Made by a program: the position numbers and the translations under genes
The notes under the pieces: model-generated
The model's input: only the letters and a program-made list of their open reading frames with translations
Told to the model about the DNA's origin: nothing
Databases searched by the model: none
From: Christensenellaceae bacterium
Lineage (GTDB): Bacteria; Bacillota; Clostridia; Christensenellales; Aristaeellaceae
Direction: 5' to 3'
Assembly (NCBI GenBank): GCA_022510815.1
Contig: JAFLST010000027.1
Location: 1-38,123, forward strand
Length of the DNA stretch: 38,123 bases
In this document: piece after piece, positions 1 through 7,795 of the stretch
Numbering within the stretch: position 1 is the stretch's first letter
How the letters are laid out: the number at the start of each line of letters is the position of its first letter

Positions 1-2234
1 ACGGCACCGTCGGCGCCAACAAGAACTCCATCAAGATCATCGGCGACCACACCGACCTGTACGCTCAGGCTTACTTCGCCTATGACTCCAAGAAGTCCGG
101 CGGCCTGACCGTCAGCCACCTGCGCTTCGGCAAGACCCCCATCAAGTCCCCCTATCAGATCGACGCGGCGGACTTCGTGGCCTGCCACAACCCGGCGTAT
201 GTGACCGCCTATGACATGGTGTCCTCCCTGAAGGACGGCGGCGTGTTCCTGCTCAACTGCCAGTGGACGCCCGAGGAGCTGGACGCGAACCTGCCCGCTT
301 CCATGAAGCAGCTTCTGGCCAAGAAGAACGCCCGCTTCTACACCATCAACGCCATCGCGCTGGCCGCGAAGGTCGGCATGGGCAACCGCATCAACACCAT
401 CATGCAGGCTGCCTTCTTCAAGCTGGCCGACGTGATCCCCTACGATCAGGCCGACGAGTACATGAAGGCCTATGCCAAGAAGACCTACGGCAAGAAGGGC
501 GACGCCATCGTCCAGAAGAACTGGGACGCCATCGACATCGCCATCTCCGGTCTGGTCGAGGTGAAGGTGCCCGCTGAGTGGGCCACCGCCACCACCGGCG
601 CCGTGGCCGCCAAGGTCGAAGGCACCACCAAGTACTTCGACGAGTTCGTGGCTCCCGTGCTGGCTCAGGAAGGCGACAAGCTGCCCGTCAGCGCGCTGGA
701 TCCCCGCGGCATCGTGCCCACCGGCACCACCAAGTATGAGAAGCGCGGCATCGCCGTCAAGGTTCCCGCGTGGATCGCTGACAACTGCGTGCAGTGCGGC
801 AACTGCTCTCTGGTCTGCCCGCATGCCTGCATCCGTCCCATCTACACCGCTGACGGCACCGAGCTGCCCGAGGGCTATGTGACCAAGAAGGCCACCGGCA
901 AGGAGTTCGCCGGCATGCAGTATCGCATGCAGGTCTCTCCGCTGGACTGCACCGGCTGCGGCAACTGCGTGGAAGTCTGCCCCGCCAAGGAGAAGGCCCT
1001 CGTCATGGAATCCCTCGAGAGCCAGATGCCCGAGCAGGACAACTGGTCCTTCGCGATGACTGTGCCTGAGGTCACCACCGTGGTGAACAAGGCCACCGTC
1101 AAGAACAGCCAGGCCCTCAAGCCCCTGTTTGAGTTCTCCGGCGCCTGCGCTGGCTGCGGCGAGACTCCCTATGTCAAGCTCGTTACCCAGCTCTTCGGCG
1201 ACCGCATGATCATCGCCAACGCCACCGGCTGCTCCTCCATCTACGGCGGCTCCGCCCCGACCTGCCCCTACACCGTCAACGATGAGGGCCATGGTCCCGC
1301 TTGGGCGAACAGCCTGTTCGAGGACAACGCCGAGTTCGGCTTCGGCATGAATCTGGCCGTGACCCAGCGCCGCGCCAAGCTCGCCGACACCGTGAGCAAG
1401 CTGATCGCTGTCGAGTGGGCGCAGGCCGACATCAAGGCCGCCGGTCAGGAATGGCTGGACAACATGGAAGACGCCGAGGGCTCCAAGGCCGCTGGCAAGA
1501 AGCTCCTCGCTGCCTGCAAGGACGGCGTGGAAGAGGGCTGCGAGTGCGACGCCTGCAAGCTGGCCCGTGAAGTCATTGCTTCCTCCGATCTGCTGACCAA
1601 GAAGTCCGTCTGGATCTTCGGCGGCGACGGCTGGGCCTATGACATCGGCTACGGCGGCGTGGACCATGTGCTGGCCCAGAATCAGGACGTCAACATCCTC
1701 GTGCTCGACACCGAGGTGTACTCCAACACCGGCGGTCAGGCCTCCAAGGCGACGCCCACCGGCTCCGTGGCGAAGTTCGCTGCCGCCGGCAAGCGCACCA
1801 AGAAGAAGGACCTGGGCATGATGGCCATGAGCTATGGCTACGTGTACGTGGCGACCGTCGCCATGGGCGCCAACCCCGCTCAGCTCCTGAAGGCCATGAC
1901 CGAAGCCGAAGCCTATCACGGCCCGTCCCTGATCATCGCCTACGCACCCTGCATCAACCATGGCCTCAAGTCCATGGGTCAGGCGCAGGCCGAGATCAAG
2001 AAGGCTGTGGAGTGCGGCTACTGGCCTCTGTACCGCTTCAACCCCGAGAACGAGAACCCCATGACCATCGACAGCAAGGAGCCCACTGGCAACTACCAGG
2101 AGTTCCTGCAGGGCGAAGTCCGCTACACGTCGCTGGCCAAGCAGTTCCCCGAGGCTGCGAAGGTTCTGTTCGAGCAGTGCGAAGAGGACGCCAAGGCCCG
2201 CCGCGAAGCCTACAAGAAGCTCGCTGGCGTATAA
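1..2234 (+). CDS. nifJ: Pyruvate:ferredoxin (flavodoxin) oxidoreductase, C-terminal part (5' end outside window)
   Basis: This enzyme oxidises pyruvate with CoA to acetyl-CoA and CO2 and passes electrons to ferredoxin or flavodoxin; it is cytoplasmic and central to anaerobic metabolism. The reading frame is open from base 3, so the gene starts upstream and roughly the last 744 codons are present. The first residues, GTVGANKNSIKIIG, are a typical internal PFOR stretch. Two ferredoxin-type 4Fe-4S motifs follow (CVQCGNCSLVCPHAC near base 787 and CTGCGNCVEVCP near 949). Next come the CAGCGETPY segment that binds the proximal cluster and the thiamine-diphosphate site (GDGWAYDIG, then DTEVYSNTGGQ). 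All key cysteines in the visible part are intact. It ends just before a strong terminator, so it is the last gene of its transcript. The assignment to the single-chain PFOR family is firm. Confidence 0.97.
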   Translation, partial: GTVGANKNSIKIIGDHTDLYAQAYFAYDSKKSGGLTVSHLRFGKTPIKSPYQIDAADFVACHNPAYVTAYDMVSSLKDGGVFLLNCQWTPEELDANLPASMKQLLAKKNARFYTINAIALAAKVGMGNRINTIMQAAFFKLADVIPYDQADEYMKAYAKKTYGKKGDAIVQKNWDAIDIAISGLVEVKVPAEWATATTGAVAAKVEGTTKYFDEFVAPVLAQEGDKLPVSALDPRGIVPTGTTKYEKRGIAVKVPAWIADNCVQCGNCSLVCPHACIRPIYTADGTELPEGYVTKKATGKEFAGMQYRMQVSPLDCTGCGNCVEVCPAKEKALVMESLESQMPEQDNWSFAMTVPEVTTVVNKATVKNSQALKPLFEFSGACAGCGETPYVKLVTQLFGDRMIIANATGCSSIYGGSAPTCPYTVNDEGHGPAWANSLFEDNAEFGFGMNLAVTQRRAKLADTVSKLIAVEWAQADIKAAGQEWLDNMEDAEGSKAAGKKLLAACKDGVEEGCECDACKLAREVIASSDLLTKKSVWIFGGDGWAYDIGYGGVDHVLAQNQDVNILVLDTEVYSNTGGQASKATPTGSVAKFAAAGKRTKKKDLGMMAMSYGYVYVATVAMGANPAQLLKAMTEAEAYHGPSLIIAYAPCINHGLKSMGQAQAEIKKAVECGYWPLYRFNPENENPMTIDSKEPTGNYQEFLQGEVRYTSLAKQFPEAAKVLFEQCEEDAKARREAYKKLAGV

Positions 2235-2248
2235 TCCCAAAAAAATGG

Positions 2249-2274
2249 AGCGGCCCCGAAAGGGGCCGCTTTTT
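2249..2274 (+). terminator. Rho-independent terminator of the PFOR gene
   Basis: A perfect 9-bp stem (AGCGGCCCC / GGGGCCGCT) with a GAAA tetraloop is followed by a run of T. It starts 15 bases after the PFOR stop codon. Confidence 0.93.
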
Positions 2275-2302
2275 CTGTCGGCAGAAGATCATCAATTTGT
2301 CC

Positions 2303-2330
2303 GAACAAAACCCTTCTTTTTTCCGTCTAA
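2303..2330 (+). promoter_or_regulatory. Candidate ECF-type promoter for the sigma factor gene
   Basis: GAACAA (2303-2308) and GTCTAA (2325-2330) are separated by 16 bases. This resembles the GAAC/GTC-type promoters used by many ECF sigma factors, and no good housekeeping promoter is visible here. It would allow the sigma factor to transcribe its own gene. Autoregulation is inferred from the pattern only. Confidence 0.4.
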
Positions 2331-2353
2331 TCTAAAGAAGGAGGTGCGTGCCG

Positions 2354-2869
2354 ATGCAGCATGGCGCTCAGATGACCGAAACGCGGGAAGAGACTCTTGC
2401 CAAGCTGGTTCGAGAGCATCAATCGGCGCTGACCCGGCTGTGCTTTCTCTCCCTGCGGGATGAGGAACTGGCCCGGGACGCGGTGCAGGAGACGTTTCTC
2501 AAGGCATTTGAGGCGCTCAGCAGGTTCCGGGGCGACAGTTCCGAGAGGACGTGGCTGTTCAGCATTGCGCTGAATGTCTGCCGGGACATGCACCGCGCGA
2601 ACTGGTTCCGCTTTGTCGACCGCCGGATCACGCCGGAGATGCTCGAGCACATGGCTGATTTCACAGACAGCGGCGTTGAACTGAGCATTGCCATCTCGGG
2701 GCTGCCGTACAGGCTGCGGGAGGCGGTGCTGCTGTACTACTATCAGGGCATGACAGTGGAAGAAATGGCCGAGGTGCTGCATGCGGCGAAGTCAACGGTA
2801 TCCGTTCGGCTCAAGCAGGCGCGGGACAGACTGCACATCACGCTGGAAGGGGGCGACGACCATGACTGA
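2354..2869 (+). CDS. ECF-subfamily RNA polymerase sigma factor
   Basis: A 171-residue sigma-70 family protein with only regions 2 and 4, the size of an extracytoplasmic-function sigma factor. Region 2 is recognisable (DEELARDAVQETFLKAFEAL, then FRGDSSERTWLFSIALN). Region 4 carries a helix-turn-helix (LPYRLREAVLLYYYQGMTVEEMAEVLHAA). The start at 2354 is chosen because AAGGAGG lies 9 bases upstream; an in-frame GTG at 2348 is too close to that site. Its last 8 bases overlap the next gene, a membrane protein that looks like its anti-sigma factor, so the two are probably translationally coupled. The signal it responds to cannot be told from the sequence. Confidence 0.9.
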   Translation: MQHGAQMTETREETLAKLVREHQSALTRLCFLSLRDEELARDAVQETFLKAFEALSRFRGDSSERTWLFSIALNVCRDMHRANWFRFVDRRITPEMLEHMADFTDSGVELSIAISGLPYRLREAVLLYYYQGMTVEEMAEVLHAAKSTVSVRLKQARDRLHITLEGGDDHD

Positions 2870-3602
2870 TCGCGAACTGAAGCTCCAGATGCGGCAGGCT
2901 CTTGACATGGCGATGCCTCCTCTGCCGGACGACCCTGACCTGACCGCGAAGGTACTTGAGCGCTACGCCAAGAAACAGCGGGTCAGACGCAGCATGACGG
3001 TCGGGCTGCGCGTGGCGGCGGCGCTGATCATGGTACTGCTGGTCATGTCCAGCGGGGTGATCGCACGTCCTTATACCTATATGGATGCCCACCAGTCGGA
3101 AGACGGCGAGCAATATGTCCTGCAGGGCGTAAGCGTGACCCCGTCCATCAGCCAGAGCGCTGATGCCGCGCTGTCAATTGGGTGGAGTGAGTTAACCACC
3201 ACGGACTTTGACGAGGCGGTCGAGACCTTGGGGGAAACGCCGCTGATACCGGTCTGGCTTCCTGAGGGCTGGGAAATCGAGGATTATTATGTCCTTATCA
3301 CAAAAACCCAGAGAGAGCTGGCCGTTTTCGGCGGGCAATCCCCTGACGGTGTTACAGCCTCCAACCGGATGGTTTACAGCACCACGACGTTCGACGACAT
3401 AAGGGATTTCTATCTGTCCATCGAGGTCAACGGCGAGGGCAAATATGTGGAACTGGAGAATGGCCTGAGCATCTATGTGGACATGAATGTGAACCGCATC
3501 ACATCCATGTGGTACGACGGTCTCACGGGCTACTCTCTGTCCGGCGATTTCAGCGAGGAGGAGCTGCTGCACATCATCCGCTCCATGTACGGCCTCGATT
3601 AA
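2862..3602 (+). CDS. Membrane-anchored anti-sigma-like protein, DUF4367-type C-terminal domain
   Basis: A 246-residue protein with a short cytoplasmic N-terminal part (about residues 1-45), one membrane segment (about 47-67) and an extracytoplasmic domain. The outer domain has the pattern of DUF4367 proteins (IPVWLPEGWEIEDYYV near the start, EEELLHIIRSMYGL at the end). Membrane proteins of this layout directly after an ECF sigma gene usually hold the sigma factor until an envelope signal arrives. No classical zinc-binding anti-sigma HxxxCxxC motif is seen, so the binding mode is unknown. The ATG overlaps the sigma gene by 8 bases. The stop codon overlaps that of the convergent asparaginase gene by 4 bases, with no terminator between them. 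Confidence 0.75.
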   Translation: MTDRELKLQMRQALDMAMPPLPDDPDLTAKVLERYAKKQRVRRSMTVGLRVAAALIMVLLVMSSGVIARPYTYMDAHQSEDGEQYVLQGVSVTPSISQSADAALSIGWSELTTTDFDEAVETLGETPLIPVWLPEGWEIEDYYVLITKTQRELAVFGGQSPDGVTASNRMVYSTTTFDDIRDFYLSIEVNGEGKYVELENGLSIYVDMNVNRITSMWYDGLTGYSLSGDFSEEELLHIIRSMYGLD

Positions 3603-4567
3603 CCCCGCATCTCCCCGCAGAGGCTCCGGCTAAGCAGCGCGTCGGTGTCCTCCTGCGCCAGCGCCCACATCATCTTGGTGACGGCGGCCTCGGTGGTCAT
3701 GTCCATGCCGGAGATCACGTCCGTCCTCAGGAGCTGCATGCCAACCTCATAGATCGAGAGGTCGGCTTTTTCGTACATGCACTGGGTGACCACGAGGATT
3801 CGCACGCCGAGCTCCCGCAGCATCCGCAGCTTCTCCACCAGATTGCGGCGGATGTAGTGCAGTCCTCCCAGACCGAAGGCCTCGATGACCAGCCCCCGGT
3901 AACCCGCCTGCGCCACGAAGTCCAGCACGTCCGGCTGGGTTCCGGGCACCAGCTTGAGCAGGAAGACCCGGCTGTCCACCTCCGGGCGGCAGCGATAAGG
4001 CTCCTCGGTGAACACGGGCCGCTGGAAACGCACGCCGCCGCTGTCGATCACGCCCGCCAGCTCCTGATTCACGCTGTCGAAGGCGTCGAAAGACATGGTG
4101 CGCGTCTTGACCGCCCGGGCGCCATGGATCAGCTTGCGGTGAAAACACACATACGTCCCCGGCACGCCCTGACAGGCCGCTTCGATGGCGCAGGATAGGT
4201 TTTCCTCCGCGTCGGACAGCGGCGCGCCAAGGGGGAGCTGGCTCCCGGTGAGGATGACGGGCTTCTCCTGCCCCAGCAGCATGTAGCTGAGAGCCGCCGC
4301 GGTGTAGCCCATGGTATCCGTGCCGTGGGTGACGACCACGCCGTCTGAGTCCCGCATGGCGGCGTCCGCCGCGAGGGCAAGCTGGGACCACTCCTCCGGC
4401 TGGATGTTGCTCGAGTCCATGGAGAATACGTCCCGGCAGACGATCTCGACGTCCGCGCGATGGGGCACACCCTCCAGCAGCTCCCCGGCACGCAGGGCCG
4501 GAACGAGTCCCTCGGGCGTCTGGCGGCAGGCGATGGTTCCGCCCGTGGCAAGCAGCGTGATGCGCAT
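3599..4567 (-). CDS. ansA: L-asparaginase, type I-like
   Basis: It hydrolyses L-asparagine to aspartate and ammonia. The 322-residue protein has the two family signatures: ATGGTIA with catalytic Thr at about residue 11, and THGTDTMGYTAAAL with the Thr-Asp pair at about 83-84. A Lys near residue 154 (AVKTRTMSFDAF) fits the third catalytic element. There is no signal peptide, so it is expected to be cytoplasmic. The start at 4567 follows an AGGAGG site 6 bases upstream; a longer frame to 4621 lacks a ribosome site and would run into the promoter. It is transcribed alone from a promoter that overlaps the one for the divergent phosphodiesterase gene. Confidence 0.93.
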   Translation of the reverse strand: MRITLLATGGTIACRQTPEGLVPALRAGELLEGVPHRADVEIVCRDVFSMDSSNIQPEEWSQLALAADAAMRDSDGVVVTHGTDTMGYTAAALSYMLLGQEKPVILTGSQLPLGAPLSDAEENLSCAIEAACQGVPGTYVCFHRKLIHGARAVKTRTMSFDAFDSVNQELAGVIDSGGVRFQRPVFTEEPYRCRPEVDSRVFLLKLVPGTQPDVLDFVAQAGYRGLVIEAFGLGGLHYIRRNLVEKLRMLRELGVRILVVTQCMYEKADLSIYEVGMQLLRTDVISGMDMTTEAAVTKMMWALAQEDTDALLSRSLCGEMRG

Positions 4568-4598
4568 AACAGGCCTCCTGCAATTTTTCCTGCTTCGG

Positions 4599-4628
4599 AT
4601 GATACCACGACACTGGCGCAAAGGTCAA
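4599..4628 (-). promoter_or_regulatory. Promoter of the asparaginase gene
   Basis: On the minus strand TTGACC (4628-4623) and TATCAT (4604-4599) are 18 bases apart, with a TGG extension before the -10 box. Confidence 0.7.
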
Positions 4629-4636
4629 GCCTGTGC

Positions 4637-4642
4637 TATAAT
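4637..4642 (+). promoter_or_regulatory. Extended -10 promoter of the phosphodiesterase gene
   Basis: TGCTATAAT ending at 4642 is a full extended -10 element; the -35 position has no good match. It begins 9 bases from the -35 box of the opposing asparaginase promoter, so the two polymerase sites overlap. Confidence 0.65.
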
Positions 4643-4672
4643 GAGCCGGACAAAAGACACGGAGGCTTCGCC

Positions 4673-5503
4673 ATGCTGTTTTACATCGTGCTGATTCTGG
4701 TGCTGCTCGCGGCCTATCCCATGCTCATCGCGCCGAACCGCTACCGCTTTGCCAAGAATACTGAACCGCTGAAAAACCGCGACTATGCTCATCGGGGCCT
4801 GTGGAACGACGAGCGCCCGGAGAACAGTCTCGCTGCCTTTGCCGCCGCCCGGGAAGCGGGATACGGCATCGAGCTGGACGTGCATCTGACGGCGGACGGA
4901 TGCCTTGTGGTGCATCATGACGACAGCCTGAAGCGCATGTGCGGCAAGGACATCAAGATCGGCTCCTCGACCGCGGCGGAGGTTTGCGCCTGCCGCCTCA
5001 GGGACACGGACGAGCTTGTTCCGACCTTCGACGAGGTGCTGGCGGTGGTTGACGGGAAGATCCCCATGATCGTCGAGCTCAAGACCGAGGATAATGTGGA
5101 CGCGCTGTGCCGGGCGGTCCATGAGCGCATGCAGCGCTATGAAGGCGTATGGTGCATGGAGAGCTTTGATCCCCGGGCTGTGCGGTGGTTCAGGAAGAAC
5201 GCCGATCACATCATCCGAGGCCAGCTTGCCAATGGCGGCTCCATCCTTAAAGCAAAGCCCGGCAAGCGGCTGGGGCTGTTTGTGCTCAAGAGTCAGCTCG
5301 GGAATGCGCTGGGCCGTCCGGACTTCGTGGCTTATCAGGCGGCGACGGACAACAACCTGCCTATGCGGCTCATTCGCCTCATGCGCCCGCTGCTGGTGTG
5401 CTGGACCATCCGCTCGCAGGAGATGATGGATCGCCAGCGCAGCCGCTATGATATCCAGATTTTCGAGGGTTTTATCCCCCGCGAACCATCGCCCCGCGGT
5501 TGA
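4673..5503 (+). CDS. Membrane-anchored glycerophosphodiester phosphodiesterase
   Basis: It is expected to cleave glycerophosphodiesters to glycerol-3-phosphate and an alcohol. The 276-residue protein begins with a hydrophobic segment (about residues 2-20) that should anchor it in the membrane. A GDPD TIM barrel follows: AHRGLWNDERPENSLAAF (His40, Glu50), IELDVHLT (Glu67, Asp69) and VVHHDD (His81/82). These are the metal and catalytic residues of the family and all are present. A GGAGG site lies 7 bases before the chosen ATG. The stop codon overlaps the -35 box of the greA promoter. The natural substrate, phospholipid head group or teichoic-acid fragment, cannot be told. Confidence 0.9.
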   Translation: MLFYIVLILVLLAAYPMLIAPNRYRFAKNTEPLKNRDYAHRGLWNDERPENSLAAFAAAREAGYGIELDVHLTADGCLVVHHDDSLKRMCGKDIKIGSSTAAEVCACRLRDTDELVPTFDEVLAVVDGKIPMIVELKTEDNVDALCRAVHERMQRYEGVWCMESFDPRAVRWFRKNADHIIRGQLANGGSILKAKPGKRLGLFVLKSQLGNALGRPDFVAYQAATDNNLPMRLIRLMRPLLVCWTIRSQEMMDRQRSRYDIQIFEGFIPREPSPRG

Positions 5504-5528
5504 CAAAGCCCCGTCTTTCCTATATAAT
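5500..5528 (+). promoter_or_regulatory. Consensus promoter of greA
   Basis: TTGACA (5500-5505), 17 bases, then TATAAT (5523-5528): a perfect sigma-A consensus. The TGA stop of the preceding gene lies inside the TTGACA box. Confidence 0.9.
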
Positions 5529-5551
5529 TGGCTGGTATCGTTCATCCAGAC

Positions 5552-5584
5552 GCACCCGGCCCCGCGCGGGCTGTCAAAGGGTGC
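5552..5584 (+). other. Hairpin in the greA mRNA leader
   Basis: The ~90-base leader holds an outer stem GCACCC (5552-5557) / GGGTGC (5579-5584) and an inner stem GCCC (5559-5562) / GGGC (5568-5571). There is no T run, so it is not a simple terminator. Any regulatory role is unproven. Confidence 0.35.
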
Positions 5585-5626
5585 TTCTTTGCGACTTGCG
5601 ACCATCACCGAAAGGAGTGCATCCCC

Positions 5627-6106
5627 ATGGCAGAGGAAAAGCGCACCGTTATTACCGAAGAAGGCATGCGGAAGCTGCAGGAGCAGCTTGACTACCTCGT
5701 TGGCACCCGCCGCAACGAGATTGCCCATCAGATCGAGGTTGCCCGTGGCTTCGGCGACCTGTCTGAAAACGCCGAGTATGACGCGGCCAAGGCCGAGCAG
5801 GCCAAGGTGGAGGAGGAAATCGCCCGCCTGACCAACATCGTCCGCACGGCGGTGGTCGTCTCCGAGAGCGAAATCTCTACCGATCATGTCTCTATCGGCA
5901 CCACCGTGGAGGTCGAGAACGTGGCCACTGGCGACGTGATCCGCTTCTCCATCGTCGGCGCGGATGAGGCCGATCCCTACGAGTCCAAGATTTCCACTGA
6001 GAGCCCCATCGGCGCGGGTCTCGTCGGCGCCACCGTGGGCCAGACCGTGACCATCGAGGTGCCCGTCGGCACGCTGACGTACAAGGTGCTGGATATTACG
6101 AGGTAA
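5627..6106 (+). CDS. greA: Transcription elongation factor GreA
   Basis: GreA rescues backtracked RNA polymerase by stimulating cleavage of the extruded transcript. At 159 residues it has the normal family length. The N-terminal coiled coil (about residues 5-75) carries the acidic tip motif GDLSENAEYDAAK. The C-terminal FKBP-like domain ends with PIGAGLVGATVGQTVTIEVP, typical of GreA. The start follows AAAGGAG 9 bases upstream; the open frame extends further but without a ribosome site. It lies directly before lysS on the same strand, a common arrangement in Firmicutes, and is driven by a consensus promoter. Confidence 0.96.
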   Translation: MAEEKRTVITEEGMRKLQEQLDYLVGTRRNEIAHQIEVARGFGDLSENAEYDAAKAEQAKVEEEIARLTNIVRTAVVVSESEISTDHVSIGTTVEVENVATGDVIRFSIVGADEADPYESKISTESPIGAGLVGATVGQTVTIEVPVGTLTYKVLDITR

Positions 6107-6114
6107 GGAACGGC

Positions 6115-6174
6115 GGGAGAGGGCTTTGGAGCCCAAAGCAATCTCCCCAAGGGCGGCGCGCAGCCTGACGGCTG
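6115..6174 (+). other. Two hairpins between greA and lysS
   Basis: The first is long and imperfect: GGGAGA (6115-6120) / TCTCCC (6142-6147) enclosing GCTTTGG (6123-6129) / CCAAAGC (6133-6139). The second is CAGCC (6161-6165) / GGCTG (6170-6174). Neither has a T run. They may tune processing or readthrough between the two genes, which is inference. Confidence 0.4.
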
Positions 6175-6223
6175 TGTGTAAGCCCCGCTGATTGACTGAC
6201 TATTTACATAGGAGACGTGTTCC

Positions 6224-7711
6224 ATGGCTGATTATCCCGTGACCCCGCTGACCCCGCCGCTGTCCGAGCAGGAGATCATCCGCCGGCAGAAGCTGCAGGG
6301 CCTGATCGACGCCGGTCAGAACCCCTATGAGATCACCCGCTATGACGTGACCCACCACAGCCGCGACATCATTGATGGCTTCGACGCGCTGGAGGGACAG
6401 ACGGTGTCCCTTGCGGGCCGCATGACCTCCCGCCGGGTGATGGGCAAGGCTTCCTTCGCCCACATGCTGGACGGACAGGGCGATATCCAGCTCTATGTCA
6501 CCCGTGACGATCTGGGTGAGGAGCCCTACGCGGTCTTCAAGAAGTATGATATCGGCGACATTCTCGGCGTGAAGGGCACCGTGTTCCGCACCAAGACCGG
6601 CGAGATTTCCGTGCATGTCACGTCGATGACGCTGCTGTGCAAGTCCCTCAAGGTGCTGCCGGAGAAGTTCCACGGCCTGCAGGACACCGACCTGCGCTAC
6701 CGTCAGCGGTATGTGGACGCCATTGTCAATCCTGAGGTGCGCGACACCTTCCGCAAGCGCAGCGCGATCATCTCCGCGGTCCGGGAGTTCCTCGACGGCC
6801 GGGGCTATCTGGAGGTCGACACGCCCGTGCTGCACACCCTCGAGATCGGCGCGGCGGCGCGGCCCTTCCGCACCCACCACAACGCCCTTGATCTGCCCAT
6901 GTTCCTGCGCATCGAGACGGAGCTGTACCTGAAGCGCCTGATTGTCGGCGGCTTCGAGCGGGTGTATGAGGTGGGCCGCATCTTCCGCAACGAGGGCATG
7001 GACGCCACCCACAACCCGGAGTTCACCTCCGTCGAGACCTATCAGGCCTATGCCGACTACAACGAGATCATGGAGATGGTTGAGCAGCTCTATGAGTTCG
7101 TCGCCATGAAGGCCCTCGGCACGACCGACGTGACCTATCAGGGTCAGGTGATCCACCTCAAGGCGCCGTGGAAGCGCATCACCATGGCCGACGCGGTGAA
7201 GGAAGCCTGCGGCGAGGACTGGAAGACGTGGCAGAGCGACGAGGAAGCCCGTGCCGTCTGCGACAAGCGCGGCGTGCATGTGGAGAAGACCGCCACCCGC
7301 GGCGACTGTTTGGCAGCGCTGTTTGACGAGTACGTCGAGGCGTCGCTGGTGCAGCCGACCTTCATCACGGACTACCCGGTGGAGATTTCTCCGCTGGCCA
7401 AGCGCAAGCCCGAGGACCCGACGCTGACCGAGCGCTTCGAGTTCTTCATCACGGGCCACGAGATGGGCAACGCCTTCTCCGAGCTGAACGACCCCATCGA
7501 CCAGCGCCGCCGCTTCGAGGAGCAGGTCGCCGCCCGCGCCGCGCAGGGCATCAAGGCCGAGGTGGACGAGGACTTCGTCAACGCCCTCGAATATGGCATG
7601 CCGCCCACCGGCGGTCTGGGCTTTGGTCTGGACAGGCTCGTCATGCTGCTGACCGATAGCCCCACGATCAGGGACGTGCTGCTGTTCCCGACGATGAAGC
7701 CTTTGGATTAA
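6224..7711 (+). CDS. lysS: Lysyl-tRNA synthetase, class II
   Basis: It charges tRNA-Lys with lysine using ATP, in the cytoplasm. The 495-residue protein has an N-terminal OB-fold anticodon-binding domain (about residues 60-165; VSLAGRMTSRRVMGKASFAHM). The class II catalytic core has motif 2 (VYEVGRIFRNEGMDATHNPEF) split as VYEVGRIFRNEG then HNPEFTSVE, and motif 3 (PTGGLGFGLDRLVMLLT) near the end. Length and motif order match bacterial LysS. AGGAG lies 9 bases before the ATG. It follows greA by 117 bases and is closed by its own terminator, so the pair probably forms one transcription unit. Confidence 0.97.
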   Translation: MADYPVTPLTPPLSEQEIIRRQKLQGLIDAGQNPYEITRYDVTHHSRDIIDGFDALEGQTVSLAGRMTSRRVMGKASFAHMLDGQGDIQLYVTRDDLGEEPYAVFKKYDIGDILGVKGTVFRTKTGEISVHVTSMTLLCKSLKVLPEKFHGLQDTDLRYRQRYVDAIVNPEVRDTFRKRSAIISAVREFLDGRGYLEVDTPVLHTLEIGAAARPFRTHHNALDLPMFLRIETELYLKRLIVGGFERVYEVGRIFRNEGMDATHNPEFTSVETYQAYADYNEIMEMVEQLYEFVAMKALGTTDVTYQGQVIHLKAPWKRITMADAVKEACGEDWKTWQSDEEARAVCDKRGVHVEKTATRGDCLAALFDEYVEASLVQPTFITDYPVEISPLAKRKPEDPTLTERFEFFITGHEMGNAFSELNDPIDQRRRFEEQVAARAAQGIKAEVDEDFVNALEYGMPPTGGLGFGLDRLVMLLTDSPTIRDVLLFPTMKPLD

Positions 7712-7717
7712 TCAATA

Positions 7718-7745
7718 CGCCCGCCATATGGCGGGCGCTTGTTAT
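7718..7745 (+). terminator. Terminator of lysS
   Basis: An 8-bp stem CGCCCGCC (7718-7725) / GGCGGGCG (7730-7737) with an ATAT loop, followed by a moderately T-rich tail. Confidence 0.8.
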
Positions 7746-7795
7746 TTGTGGATGGGATAAAGCAGCGACAAATTGGAGTTTAGGGGGCAATATCT

